This document shows, piece after piece, positions 51,997 through 60,553 of a stretch of 64,000 bases of DNA. Under the pieces are notes generated by a model that did no database searches, was not told the DNA's origin, and worked only from the letters and a program-made list of their open reading frames with translations. The position numbers and the translations under genes were made by a program. Position 1 is the stretch's first letter, and each line of letters starts with the position of its first letter. The stretch comes from Sphingomonas koreensis (lineage in GTDB: Bacteria; Pseudomonadota; Alphaproteobacteria; Sphingomonadales; Sphingomonadaceae), in NCBI RefSeq assembly GCF_002797435.1, contig NZ_PGEN01000001.1:3904501-3968500 (forward strand), written 5' to 3'.

Positions 51997-52653
51997 ATGG
52001 GTGGCGCGCTATCATCGGATTCCTGTTCAACGCCGATCGCGGATCGCGATTTCAAGCAAATGCTGGCCGACGTCATTCCCCAATTGCGCGCATTCGCACG
52101 CAGCCTTTGCGGCGAACGCGAGCTTGCCGATGACCTGGTGCAGGAGACGATGCTCAAGGCTTGGGGAGCCAGGACGGTGTTCGAACCCGGCACCAACTTT
52201 CGGGCCTGGACCTTCACGATCCTGCGGAACCATTATTTCACGCTTCAGCGCCGCAAGCGCTTCGTTGGGCAGTGGGACGATCTGGTCGCCGAGCGCCTGC
52301 TCTGCGCGCCGGCCGCGCAGGATGGTGTCGTCGAGCTTCGCGATATGCTGCGCGCGCTTCAGCAACTTCCGCCGGACCAGCGAGAAGCGCTGGTCCTCGT
52401 CGGCGCCGGAGGCATCTCCTACGAAGAGGCGGCGAAGATCACCGGCGTCGCGACCGGTACGGTGAAGAGCCGGGTTTCGCGAGCCCGGGCCACGCTCGAG
52501 GCGCTGATGGGAGACGGAAAGCTGGCGCAGACACGGGCCGAGTTCGACGAGGCGGACGATCCGGTCGTTAGCATCTTCGCATATATCGAAGGCGCAAAGG
52601 CGCGCGGCCGTGCGGTGCCCGAAAGCGGCAGCCTCGACGCGTTGGCCGCCTAG
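51997..52653 (+). CDS. ECF sigma factor, EcfG-like
   Basis: 218 residues. Region 2: LPQ-type LRAFARSLCGERELADDLVQET followed by WTFTILRNHYFTL; region 4: LQQLPPDQREALVLVGAGGISYEEAAKITGVATGTVKSRVSRAR. The region 2 wording is close to EcfG, the alphaproteobacterial general-stress sigma factor. No NepR anti-sigma or PhyR gene lies here, so this would be an extra copy outside the main locus. It may recognise its own promoter and the similar sites at 4779 and 7417. The C-terminal 40 residues extend past region 4. Confidence 0.88.
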   Translation: MGGALSSDSCSTPIADRDFKQMLADVIPQLRAFARSLCGERELADDLVQETMLKAWGARTVFEPGTNFRAWTFTILRNHYFTLQRRKRFVGQWDDLVAERLLCAPAAQDGVVELRDMLRALQQLPPDQREALVLVGAGGISYEEAAKITGVATGTVKSRVSRARATLEALMGDGKLAQTRAEFDEADDPVVSIFAYIEGAKARGRAVPESGSLDALAA

Positions 52654-52675
52654 CACCCAGACAGAAGGAGGGCGC

Positions 52676-53629
52676 ATGCTCGAAACGGATACGGACGTCC
52701 TGGACGACTTTGGCGAGGCGGTTCTCAACGGCCTCTCGCTTGCGCAGAAGGCGATCCCTGCGCGCTATTTCTATGACCGGCGCGGCTCCGAGCTGTTCGA
52801 GGAAATCACTCGGCTCCCCGAATATTACCCGACCCGTACCGAGACCGATCTTCTCCGCGTGCATGCCGGCGATCTCGCACGGCTTGCCGGTTACGGCCGT
52901 ACGCTGGTTGAATTCGGGGCGGGTTCGGCGACCAAGACTCCTTTGCTTCTGACCGCGATTGCCGCGCCCACCTATGTCCCGATCGACATTTCGGGCGAGT
53001 TCCTGAACGATTCGGCCGCCGCCCTCAAGCAACGCTATCCGACGGTGCAGGTGCTCCCGGTTATCGGCGATTTCACCAAGTCCCTTGTTCTTCCCCGTTT
53101 CAGTGGCCCGCTTACCGGCTTCTTCCCCGGTTCGACCATCGGTAACTTCGGACACCGGGCCGCGACGGACCTGCTGCGTTCGTTTCGCGCGATCCTCGGC
53201 GAGAATGCCCGTCTCGTCATCGGCATCGACACACGCAAGAATCCGCGGCTTCTCGAAGCGGCCTATGACGATGCGTGCGGCGTGACGGCTGCCTTCAACC
53301 TCAACCTTCTTCACCGGATCAATCGCGAGCTCGGCGGGACGATAGCCGTGGACGCCTTCGAGCATCGTGCGGTCTGGCACGATGGGCTTGGCCGGATTGA
53401 GATGCACCTTCTTGCGAATATGGATATGACGTTCCGTGTGGCGGGGCAGCAGTTCAGCATGCGAGCGGGCGAAACGATCCATACCGAGAACAGCTACAAG
53501 TATACCCCTGAGGAAGCGCGGCTGCTCGCGCGAGCCTCGGGGTGGGAGCCGCTGGCGTTCTGGACCGATCCGCACAATTGTTTCGGCCTGCATGTCTGGG
53601 CCGCGGCCGACGATGAGGCCGGGCCGTGA
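52676..53629 (+). CDS. egtD: L-histidine N-alpha-methyltransferase
   Basis: 317 residues. AIPARYFYDRRGSELFEEIT at the N-terminus, the SAM site LVEFGAGSATKTPLLL, YVPIDISGEFL and GSTIGNFGH, as in EgtD. It trimethylates histidine to hercynine, the first step of ergothioneine synthesis. AGGAGGG precedes the ATG. It starts 22 bases after the sigma factor stop and may share its stress promoter. Confidence 0.93.
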   Translation: MLETDTDVLDDFGEAVLNGLSLAQKAIPARYFYDRRGSELFEEITRLPEYYPTRTETDLLRVHAGDLARLAGYGRTLVEFGAGSATKTPLLLTAIAAPTYVPIDISGEFLNDSAAALKQRYPTVQVLPVIGDFTKSLVLPRFSGPLTGFFPGSTIGNFGHRAATDLLRSFRAILGENARLVIGIDTRKNPRLLEAAYDDACGVTAAFNLNLLHRINRELGGTIAVDAFEHRAVWHDGLGRIEMHLLANMDMTFRVAGQQFSMRAGETIHTENSYKYTPEEARLLARASGWEPLAFWTDPHNCFGLHVWAAADDEAGP

Positions 53630-54822
53630 CGCAGAACGCCCGACCGGTGCGGTCCGGCCGACCGGATCCCGAGCAGCGCTTTCGATTGGTCCGCGATGCA
53701 ACCGAAGCCCTCACCGCGACCTTGTCGGCGGAAGATTGTCAGGTTCAGTCGATGCCCGACGCCAGTCCGGCGAAATGGCATCTTGCACACACAAGCTGGT
53801 TCTTCGAGACATTCCTCCTTTTGCCGTTGCTTCCCGGCTATCGCGCCTTCGATCCCGCCTATGCGACCCTCTTCAATTCTTACTATGTGGGTGTCGGCGC
53901 GCGCCACCCGCGCGCCGAACGGGGCCTGATCTCACGCCCCTCGCTCGAAGATATCCATGCCTATCGCCGGCATATCGACAAGGCCATGCTCCATCTCATC
54001 GCCAGCGTCGCTCCGGCGCGGTGGCTGGGTCTGCTTGAGCTCGGTATCCATCACGAGCAACAGCACCAGGAACTCATTCTGATGGATATTCAGCATGCGC
54101 TTTCCTGCAATCCGATCGCGCCGGCCTATCGTGAGAAGGGCCCCGGGTTCGCCGCACCAGGCGAGCTTGAATGGAGCGAGATCCCGGGTGGCTTGTACAC
54201 GATCGGTGATAACGGCGAAGGCTTCGCCTTCGACAACGAGGGGCCTTGTCATCGGATATGGCTGGAGCCCTTTCGTATCACCAACCGGCTGACAACGGCG
54301 GGCGAGTATCTCCGCTTCATTGAGGATAATGGCTATCGGCGGCCGGAGTTGTGGCTGTCCGACGGGTGGGCCGCGGTTGAGGCGAACGGCTGGGGCGCGC
54401 CGCTCTACTGGCATCAGAGCGACTCCGGCTGGACCCGTTTTGCCCTGGACGGACGCCAGCCGCTCGATCTCTCCGAGCCCGTTCTCCATCTCAGCTATTA
54501 TGAAGCGGATGCCTATGCCCGTTGGGCGGGCCACCGCCTGCCGACCGAAGCGGAATGGGAGACCGCGGCGACCCGATCTTCGCTCCGGCAGCTATTCGAC
54601 CAGGGCTGGCAATGGACCGCTTCCCCCTATGTCGCCTATCCCGGCTTCGCGCCCGCTGCAGGAGCCGTCGGCGAATATAATGGGAAATTCATGGTCAATC
54701 AGATGGTCTTGCGCGGTGGATCGCTCGCGACCCCGGTCGGCCATTCCAGGCCGACCTACCGTAACTTCTTCCCACCAGCCGCGCGCTGGATGTTCTCGGC
54801 GCTCAGGCTTGCGTCCGGCTGA
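53626..54822 (+). CDS. egtB: Ergothioneine sulfoxide synthase EgtB
   Basis: 398 residues. DinB-like N-terminal domain with iron ligands in WHLAHTSWFFE and GIHHEQQHQELILMD, then a C-terminal sulfatase-modifying-factor (FGE-like) domain with RLPTEAEWETAA and NGKFMVNQMVLRGGS. It joins hercynine with a thiol (gamma-glutamylcysteine or cysteine) and oxygen, using non-haem iron. GTG start overlapping the egtD stop. No egtC amidohydrolase or egtE lyase is nearby, so the last steps must be encoded elsewhere or use cysteine directly. Confidence 0.92.
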   Translation: MTQNARPVRSGRPDPEQRFRLVRDATEALTATLSAEDCQVQSMPDASPAKWHLAHTSWFFETFLLLPLLPGYRAFDPAYATLFNSYYVGVGARHPRAERGLISRPSLEDIHAYRRHIDKAMLHLIASVAPARWLGLLELGIHHEQQHQELILMDIQHALSCNPIAPAYREKGPGFAAPGELEWSEIPGGLYTIGDNGEGFAFDNEGPCHRIWLEPFRITNRLTTAGEYLRFIEDNGYRRPELWLSDGWAAVEANGWGAPLYWHQSDSGWTRFALDGRQPLDLSEPVLHLSYYEADAYARWAGHRLPTEAEWETAATRSSLRQLFDQGWQWTASPYVAYPGFAPAAGAVGEYNGKFMVNQMVLRGGSLATPVGHSRPTYRNFFPPAARWMFSALRLASG

Positions 54823-54917
54823 ATCGAAGGCGGCGGTTGCGTGCCTATCTTGAAGTGCCCCTATCCATGGCGGGGGTTGGATCTGACCAACATACTGTCT
54901 TGATGCGGGAAAATGTG

Positions 54918-54932
54918 GAACATATAAAGAAC
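54918..54932 (+). promoter_or_regulatory. LexA (SOS) box
   Basis: GAACATATAAAGAAC, an exact GAAC-N7-GAAC, the reverse complement of the alphaproteobacterial LexA box GTTC-N7-GTTC. It ends two bases before the ATG of the radical SAM gene, so a bound repressor would block transcription of the following operon. Confidence 0.7.
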
Positions 54933-54934
54933 TC

Positions 54935-56173
54935 ATGGCCCAGCTCGATGTCCGGGAAAAGCTCGCGATCCTTGCCGATGCGGCAAAATATGACGCGTCG
55001 TGCGCCTCGTCCGGGACGAAGAAGCGCGACAGCGCCGGCAGTAAGGGGATCGGATCGACCGAAGGTATGGGCATCTGTCACGCCTATGCGCCGGACGGCC
55101 GCTGCATCAGCCTGCTCAAGATCCTGCTGACCAACAGCTGCATCTTCGACTGCCATTATTGCATCAACCGCAAGAGTTCGAACGTTCGCCGTGCGCGCTT
55201 CACGGTGCGGGAAGTGGCCGATCTCACCCTCGCATTCTACCGGCGCAATTATATCGAGGGGCTATTCCTCTCGTCCGGCATCATCCGCTCACCCGACTAT
55301 ACGATGGAGCAGATCGTCGAGGTGGCCCGGACATTGCGGGAAGATCATGATTTTCGCGGCTATATCCATCTCAAGACCATTCCCGATGCCGATCCCGACC
55401 TGATCCGCCGTGCGGGCCTCCACGCCGACCGGATCTCGATCAATGTCGAGCTGCCGACCGTCGCGGGCCTGGAGCGGCTAGCGCCCGAGAAGAACGCGGG
55501 ACGGATCGAGGGTGCGATGGGCACGATGGACGCGGCGATACTTGACGGCGCCGATGCGAAGGCGCGTTACAGGTCGGCGCCCGATTTTGCCCCGGCAGGC
55601 CAGTCGACCCAGATGATCGTCGGGGCGGACGCGGCCACCGATGCGGCGATCGTGAAACGCGCGGCGTCGCTTTATGACCGGTTTCACCTCCGCCGCGTCT
55701 ACTACTCGGCCTTCTCGCCGATTCCGGATGCGAGCGCGGTGCTCCCGCTCATCCGGCCGCCATTGATGCGCGAACACCGGCTCTACCAGGCGGACTGGAT
55801 GATGCGCTTCTACGGCTATTCCAGTCGTGAGGTCGCGGATTCGGCGGACGCCGGGGGCAACCTTCCGCTCGATATCGATCCCAAGCTCGCCTGGGCGCTC
55901 AAGCACCGCGACTTCTTTCCGCTCGACGCCAATCGGGCACCGCGCGAGGCATTGTTGCGCATTCCTGGGCTCGGTGTGCGCGCGGTGGACGGCATCATCG
56001 CCGCGCGGCGCCATCGCCGGCTTCGGCTCGAGGATATCGGCCGCCTGACCGTCTCGATCGCGCGATTGCGCCCGTTCCTCATCGCCGCCGACTGGCGCCC
56101 CACCGCGCTCGCCGATGCGCTGCTGGCGCCGCGCGCACCCAAGGCGAGGCAGCTGGAGCTGTTCGGTGCGTGA
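54935..56173 (+). CDS. Radical SAM protein linked to uracil-DNA glycosylase (TIGR03916 type)
   Basis: 412 residues. The iron-sulphur motif is CIFDCHYC (C-x3-C-x2-C), followed by the SAM-binding region (GLFLSSGIIRSPDYT) and a C-terminal helix-hairpin-helix (LLRIPGLGVRAVDGIIAARR) that should bind DNA. The family is named a putative DNA modification or repair protein because it is nearly always next to a UdgX-type gene, as here. Reaction unknown. Probably SOS-induced through the LexA box at its start. Confidence 0.9.
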   Translation: MAQLDVREKLAILADAAKYDASCASSGTKKRDSAGSKGIGSTEGMGICHAYAPDGRCISLLKILLTNSCIFDCHYCINRKSSNVRRARFTVREVADLTLAFYRRNYIEGLFLSSGIIRSPDYTMEQIVEVARTLREDHDFRGYIHLKTIPDADPDLIRRAGLHADRISINVELPTVAGLERLAPEKNAGRIEGAMGTMDAAILDGADAKARYRSAPDFAPAGQSTQMIVGADAATDAAIVKRAASLYDRFHLRRVYYSAFSPIPDASAVLPLIRPPLMREHRLYQADWMMRFYGYSSREVADSADAGGNLPLDIDPKLAWALKHRDFFPLDANRAPREALLRIPGLGVRAVDGIIAARRHRRLRLEDIGRLTVSIARLRPFLIAADWRPTALADALLAPRAPKARQLELFGA

Positions 56174-57569
56174 ACTCCGCACGGCCCATCTTGCCGCGCC
56201 GGACGATTTCGATGGCTGGCGAAGCGCGGCCCGGGCGCTGATCCTGGACGGCACCGCGCCGGATGACGTGCTATGGCAGGTCGAAGGCGAAGACGATCTG
56301 TTCGGTGCGCCACCCACGATGGCCGCCATTGCCGAAGGTGCCTTTTCCGTTCCGCGGCCCTTCGTCGATCTCGCGCGGACCGTGATCTGTCACCGCGATC
56401 CCGAGCGCTTCTCGCTGCTATTCGGATTGCTCTGCCGTCTGCGCGAAGAGCCGCGGGCGATGGAGGACGGGGCCGATCCGCTGATTCGCCGGCTCGCCCG
56501 CCTGGCCAGCGCGGTCCGGCGCGACATGCACAAGATGCGCGCCTTTCTGCGTTTCCGCGAGCTGAGTGAGGGGGAGGAGGGGCGCTATGTCGCCTGGTTC
56601 GAGCCCGAGCATCACATCGTGCGCGCCAATGCGGGGTTCTTCGTGCGCCGCTTTGCCAGCATGCGCTGGTCGATTTTGACCCCCGACCTCTCGCTCCACT
56701 GGGACGGTGAAGCGCTGTCGGAAGGGCCGGGCGCGAGCAGGGCCGAGGCGCCGGACGGTGATCCGGTGGAGGCAGTCTGGAAGACTTACTATGCGTCAAT
56801 CTTCAACCCGGCGCGCGTGAAGATCGGCGCGATGCTGAAGGAGATGCCGAAGAAGTACTGGAGAAACATGCCCGAGACCGCGCTGGTGCCGGGCCTGATC
56901 GCGGGCGCACAGAGGCAGGAGAGGGCAATGGTCGCGACCTCCGCCGCCGGGATGACCGGCGACAATGCGACGAAGAGCTGGAACGCGCTGCGCACCGAGG
57001 CCAAGCGCTGCACCCGCTGCGACCTTCATCGATGCGCGACGCAGACGGTGTTCGGTGAGGGGCCGCTGGATGCCGACATTGTCTTCGTCGGCGAGCAACC
57101 GGGCGATCAGGAGGATCTCGCGGGCAGACCCTTTGTCGGCCCAGCGGGGCAGCTTTTCGACCGTGCGCTGGTTGAGGCCGGAATCGATCGCACGCGCGCC
57201 TACGTCACCAATGCGGTCAAGCATTTCAAGTTCGAGCGGCGGGGCAAGCGGCGCATTCACGACAAGCCCAACGCGGGTGAAATCTCAGCCTGCCGCTGGT
57301 GGCTGGAACGCGAACTGACGCTGATCCGCCCGCGGATCACCGTCGCGCTCGGCGCGACGGCGGCGCGATCGCTGTTCGGCAGGGCCGTGACGGTTTCGGC
57401 GCTGCGCGGCGAAGCGCAGCCGCTGCCCGAGGGCGGGGAGGCCTGGGTCACCGTCCATCCCAGCTATTTGCTGCGCGTGCGGGAGGACAAAGACGAGGAA
57501 TATGCGCGCTTCGTGGAAGATCTTCGCCGGATCGGTGCGCAGCGGGCAGGCCGATGGAGGGATTCATAG
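56166..57569 (+). CDS. DUF4130 (TIGR03915)-UdgX fusion, uracil-DNA binding protein
   Basis: 467 residues. Residues 1-260 are the TIGR03915/DUF4130 'DNA metabolism' domain (FVDLARTVICHRDPERFSLL, KMRAFLRFREL). Residues 280-467 are a family 4-like uracil-DNA glycosylase with cysteine cluster CTRCDLHRC, GEQPGDQED and the R-loop KRRIHDKP. His365 in that loop is the residue UdgX uses to bond covalently to the abasic sugar after removing uracil. GTG 56166 overlaps the radical SAM gene by eight bases, so both are made together. Confidence 0.9.
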   Translation: MRELRTAHLAAPDDFDGWRSAARALILDGTAPDDVLWQVEGEDDLFGAPPTMAAIAEGAFSVPRPFVDLARTVICHRDPERFSLLFGLLCRLREEPRAMEDGADPLIRRLARLASAVRRDMHKMRAFLRFRELSEGEEGRYVAWFEPEHHIVRANAGFFVRRFASMRWSILTPDLSLHWDGEALSEGPGASRAEAPDGDPVEAVWKTYYASIFNPARVKIGAMLKEMPKKYWRNMPETALVPGLIAGAQRQERAMVATSAAGMTGDNATKSWNALRTEAKRCTRCDLHRCATQTVFGEGPLDADIVFVGEQPGDQEDLAGRPFVGPAGQLFDRALVEAGIDRTRAYVTNAVKHFKFERRGKRRIHDKPNAGEISACRWWLERELTLIRPRITVALGATAARSLFGRAVTVSALRGEAQPLPEGGEAWVTVHPSYLLRVREDKDEEYARFVEDLRRIGAQRAGRWRDS

Positions 57570-60080
57570 TTGCGGCAATCGCTGCGCCGCGAAGCCCCAG
57601 CCTTTCAGCGTCTTCGACCGTTCCCACAGCGTTTCGGCGTCCCCGATATCGAACGGGTGCGCGTCCTTCATCCCCGAAAGCTCGGTCCAGTCGATCGGTA
57701 TCGCGACAGGCGCGCCTGCCCGCGCCCGCGCGGAATAGGGCAGGATTGCGGTGCTGCCGCGCTGGTTGCGAAGCCAGTCGATGAAGATGCGGCCCTTGCG
57801 CTTCGCCTTGCTCATCGTCGCGACGAAGCGATCCAGTTCGGCCGCGCTAAGCGCATGGGCGAAGCGGGAAGCGAAATCCTTGTGCGTTTCCCAGTCATGA
57901 CCGGGCGTCAGCGGCACGACGACATGCACGCCCTTGCCCCCCGACAACATGGCAAAGGAGACGAGACCGATGGCGCTCAGTTGGTCGCGGATGTCGGCGG
58001 CAGCCGTCCGCACGCGGGCGAAGTCCATGCCCTCGTCCGGATCGAGGTCGAAGATCATCCGGTCGGGCAGCTCGACCGCGTCGGCGCGAGACGCCCAGCC
58101 ATGGAATTCGATCGTTCCCATCTGGACGCAGGCGAGGAGGCCGTCGGCATCGTCGACATAGATATAGTCCTCTGTCCCGCCGTCCTTCTCGCGGATCGGC
58201 ACGTGATGGACATGATCACCGAATGCGCCGCTGTCGTGCTTCTGGAAGAAGCAGTTCCTGGAGCGCCCCTGCGGGCAACGGACCAGGCTGACCGGGCGGT
58301 TGGCGGCGAAGGGGAGCATCAGCGGGGCGATGCGCGCATAATAGTCGGCCAGATCGCCCTTGGTCTGACCGCTGTCGGGGAAGATGACGCGTTCGCGGCT
58401 GCTGATCTTCACCCCGCTCTCGGGCGGCGGCGCGGGGGCCGGCTTTTCCGGTTTCACAGACTTTGCCGGTTTGTCGGTGCGCAGGCCGAGGAAGCTGCCA
58501 TGGCGGACGCGACCGTCACCGGTGAATTCGGCGAAGGCGACTTCCGCGACCAGCTTCGGCTCGATCCAGTGCGCGCCGCGCGCCTCGGCGCGGGGAACTT
58601 CGGCGGGGGCGTCCCGGGTGGCGAGCGGTTTCATCGCGGCGGCGAGTTCGTCCATCGTGCCCGAGTCGAAGCCGGTGCCGACCTTGCCCTTGTAGGTCAG
58701 CGTCTTCCCCTCATGCTGGGCGAGGAGGAGTGAGGCGAAGGCGCGGCCCTTCGCCTTGCTCGCGGTCCAGCCGATCACCACGAATTCCTGCCGGCGGGTG
58801 CATTTGACCTTGACCCAGTTGCGAGTGCGACCGCTGCGATAGGCGTCGTCGATGCGCTTGGCGATGATCCCTTCCTGCCCCGCATCGCATAGCGACCGGT
58901 AGAGCCTTTCCCCCGCGCCGATCAGGTGATCGGCAACTCGGATCGGTGACTCGGCATGGGCGAGCAGCGCTTCCAGCCGCTCCTTGCGCTCGATCATGGG
59001 CAGCGGCTTGAGGTCGGCTCCGTCGAGCGAGAGCAGGTCGAAGGCGAAGAAGTGAAAGGGCGTGTCGGCGCGCTGTTCGCCGTGGCCGCGCTTGAGCACC
59101 GATTGCAGCACGGAGAAGCTAGGATTGCCGTTCGCATCGAAGGCGACCACCTCGCCGTCGATCAGCGCGGGCGGAAGGTCGAGCGCGGCGATGGCCTGTA
59201 CCAGAGGCCCGAACTTGGCGGTCCAGTCTAGGCCGTTGCGGGTGTAGACCTTCACTTCGCCGCCGCGCGCCGCGATCAGCAGGCGATAACCGTCATATTT
59301 GATTTCGTGCAGCCACTCATTGCCGGTGGGCACATCATCGACCAGCGTCGCCAGCTGCGGCTTGACGAAGCGGGGGAGCGGGGCCGCGCGCGACTTGCTC
59401 TTTTCCTGTGCCTTGCCCCCGATGCGGGCATTGTGCACTTTCGCCGCCTGCATCTTCCGGGCGAATGCCTTGCCCTTGATGCCCTTGAGCGACTGGGTGC
59501 CGGCGGTGTCCGCCTCGATCTGCGCCAGCGACCGGCCGGTGAGCACGCTGGTGAGGCCGCGTTCGACCAGCGTGTCGCCCTGGCCCGCCTCCGCATCGTC
59601 GATCTTGCGTAGCAGCCAGTTCTCGCGCTTCTCGCCCGGGCGACCCTTCATGCGCACCAGCAGCCATTCGCCTTTCATCCGCTCGCCATGGAGGACGAAG
59701 TGGAGATGGCCGTCCTCCAGGTCGTCGGCGCGCTTGCCAGCGACCGGCTCCCAGGTGCCGCGATCCCACAGCATGACGGTGCCGCCGCCATATTCGCCTT
59801 TCGGGATATTCCCCTCGAACTCCCCATAGTCGAGCGGGTGATCCTCGGTGCGGACCGCCAGGCGTTTGTCGGCGGGGTCGCAGCTCGGGCCCTTTGTGAC
59901 CGCCCAGCTTTTGAGGACGCCGTCGATCTCGAGCCGGAAATCCCAGTGAAGCCGCGTCGCGGCGTGCTTCTGGACGACGAAGCTGTTGCCGCGCTTCTTC
60001 GCGACCTTGCCCCTGGGTTCCTTCGTGCGGGTGAAGTCGCGTTTAGCGTTGTAGATATCCAGGGGGTTCGCGGCCGTCAT
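57564..60080 (-). CDS. ligD: DNA ligase D (NHEJ)
   Basis: 838 residues in the order phosphoesterase, ligase, polymerase. Phosphoesterase: HAATRLHWDFRLEIDG and GEYGGGTVMLWDRG. Ligase: adenylation Lys261 in HEIKYDGYRL and DGEVVAFD. Polymerase: the catalytic pair in MIFDLDPDEGMDF and VVVPLTPGHDW. With Ku it repairs double-strand breaks by end joining. ATG 60080 overlaps the mgtC-like stop (ATGA). It converges on the udgX fusion with a six-base overlap. Confidence 0.95.
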   Translation of the reverse strand: MTAANPLDIYNAKRDFTRTKEPRGKVAKKRGNSFVVQKHAATRLHWDFRLEIDGVLKSWAVTKGPSCDPADKRLAVRTEDHPLDYGEFEGNIPKGEYGGGTVMLWDRGTWEPVAGKRADDLEDGHLHFVLHGERMKGEWLLVRMKGRPGEKRENWLLRKIDDAEAGQGDTLVERGLTSVLTGRSLAQIEADTAGTQSLKGIKGKAFARKMQAAKVHNARIGGKAQEKSKSRAAPLPRFVKPQLATLVDDVPTGNEWLHEIKYDGYRLLIAARGGEVKVYTRNGLDWTAKFGPLVQAIAALDLPPALIDGEVVAFDANGNPSFSVLQSVLKRGHGEQRADTPFHFFAFDLLSLDGADLKPLPMIERKERLEALLAHAESPIRVADHLIGAGERLYRSLCDAGQEGIIAKRIDDAYRSGRTRNWVKVKCTRRQEFVVIGWTASKAKGRAFASLLLAQHEGKTLTYKGKVGTGFDSGTMDELAAAMKPLATRDAPAEVPRAEARGAHWIEPKLVAEVAFAEFTGDGRVRHGSFLGLRTDKPAKSVKPEKPAPAPPPESGVKISSRERVIFPDSGQTKGDLADYYARIAPLMLPFAANRPVSLVRCPQGRSRNCFFQKHDSGAFGDHVHHVPIREKDGGTEDYIYVDDADGLLACVQMGTIEFHGWASRADAVELPDRMIFDLDPDEGMDFARVRTAAADIRDQLSAIGLVSFAMLSGGKGVHVVVPLTPGHDWETHKDFASRFAHALSAAELDRFVATMSKAKRKGRIFIDWLRNQRGSTAILPYSARARAGAPVAIPIDWTELSGMKDAHPFDIGDAETLWERSKTLKGWGFAAQRLPQL

Positions 60081-60553
60081 TGCTTGTCCTCGCCATCCGG
60101 ATTCAGCCAGCGGCGTTCGACAAAGCCGAGCAGGCTCAGCATCGCGACCGCGACGATGGTGGCGCTGACGACGAGCGGCCACAGCGCTGCGCCGCAGGCG
60201 ATGCCGATCATCGAGGCGAGCCAGACATGCGCGGCGGTGGTGAGATTCCTGATCTCGCCCTTGCTGAACACGATCAGCCCGGCCGCGATGATGCCGGTGA
60301 ACGCGGCCGACGCCTCGAATACCCGCAGCGGGTCAATACTGCCCTGTCCGCGCAGCTGTCCGTGCAGGGCGATGGCACAGACCGTCATCAGCGCGCTGGT
60401 GAAGCAGATCATGCCATGCGTGCGCAGACCCGCGGGATGGCCGCGAAGCTCCCGGTCCAGTCCCAGCAGCAGCCCCAGGACGGTCGCGGCCCCGAGCCGC
60501 AGCAGCACCGGCCCGTCGATCAGGTGAAGCGGTGTATCCGGGTTTAGGATCAT
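60077..60553 (-). CDS. MgtC/SapB family membrane protein
   Basis: 158 residues, four to five membrane helices: RLGAATVLGLLLGLDRELRGHPAGLRTHGMICFTSAL matches the conserved N-terminal part of MgtC/SapB proteins. These affect magnesium homeostasis and acid survival, often by acting on other membrane proteins. Placed between ku and ligD with four-base overlaps on both sides, it is made together with the NHEJ proteins; why is not clear. Confidence 0.88.
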   Translation of the reverse strand: MILNPDTPLHLIDGPVLLRLGAATVLGLLLGLDRELRGHPAGLRTHGMICFTSALMTVCAIALHGQLRGQGSIDPLRVFEASAAFTGIIAAGLIVFSKGEIRNLTTAAHVWLASMIGIACGAALWPLVVSATIVAVAMLSLLGFVERRWLNPDGEDKQ

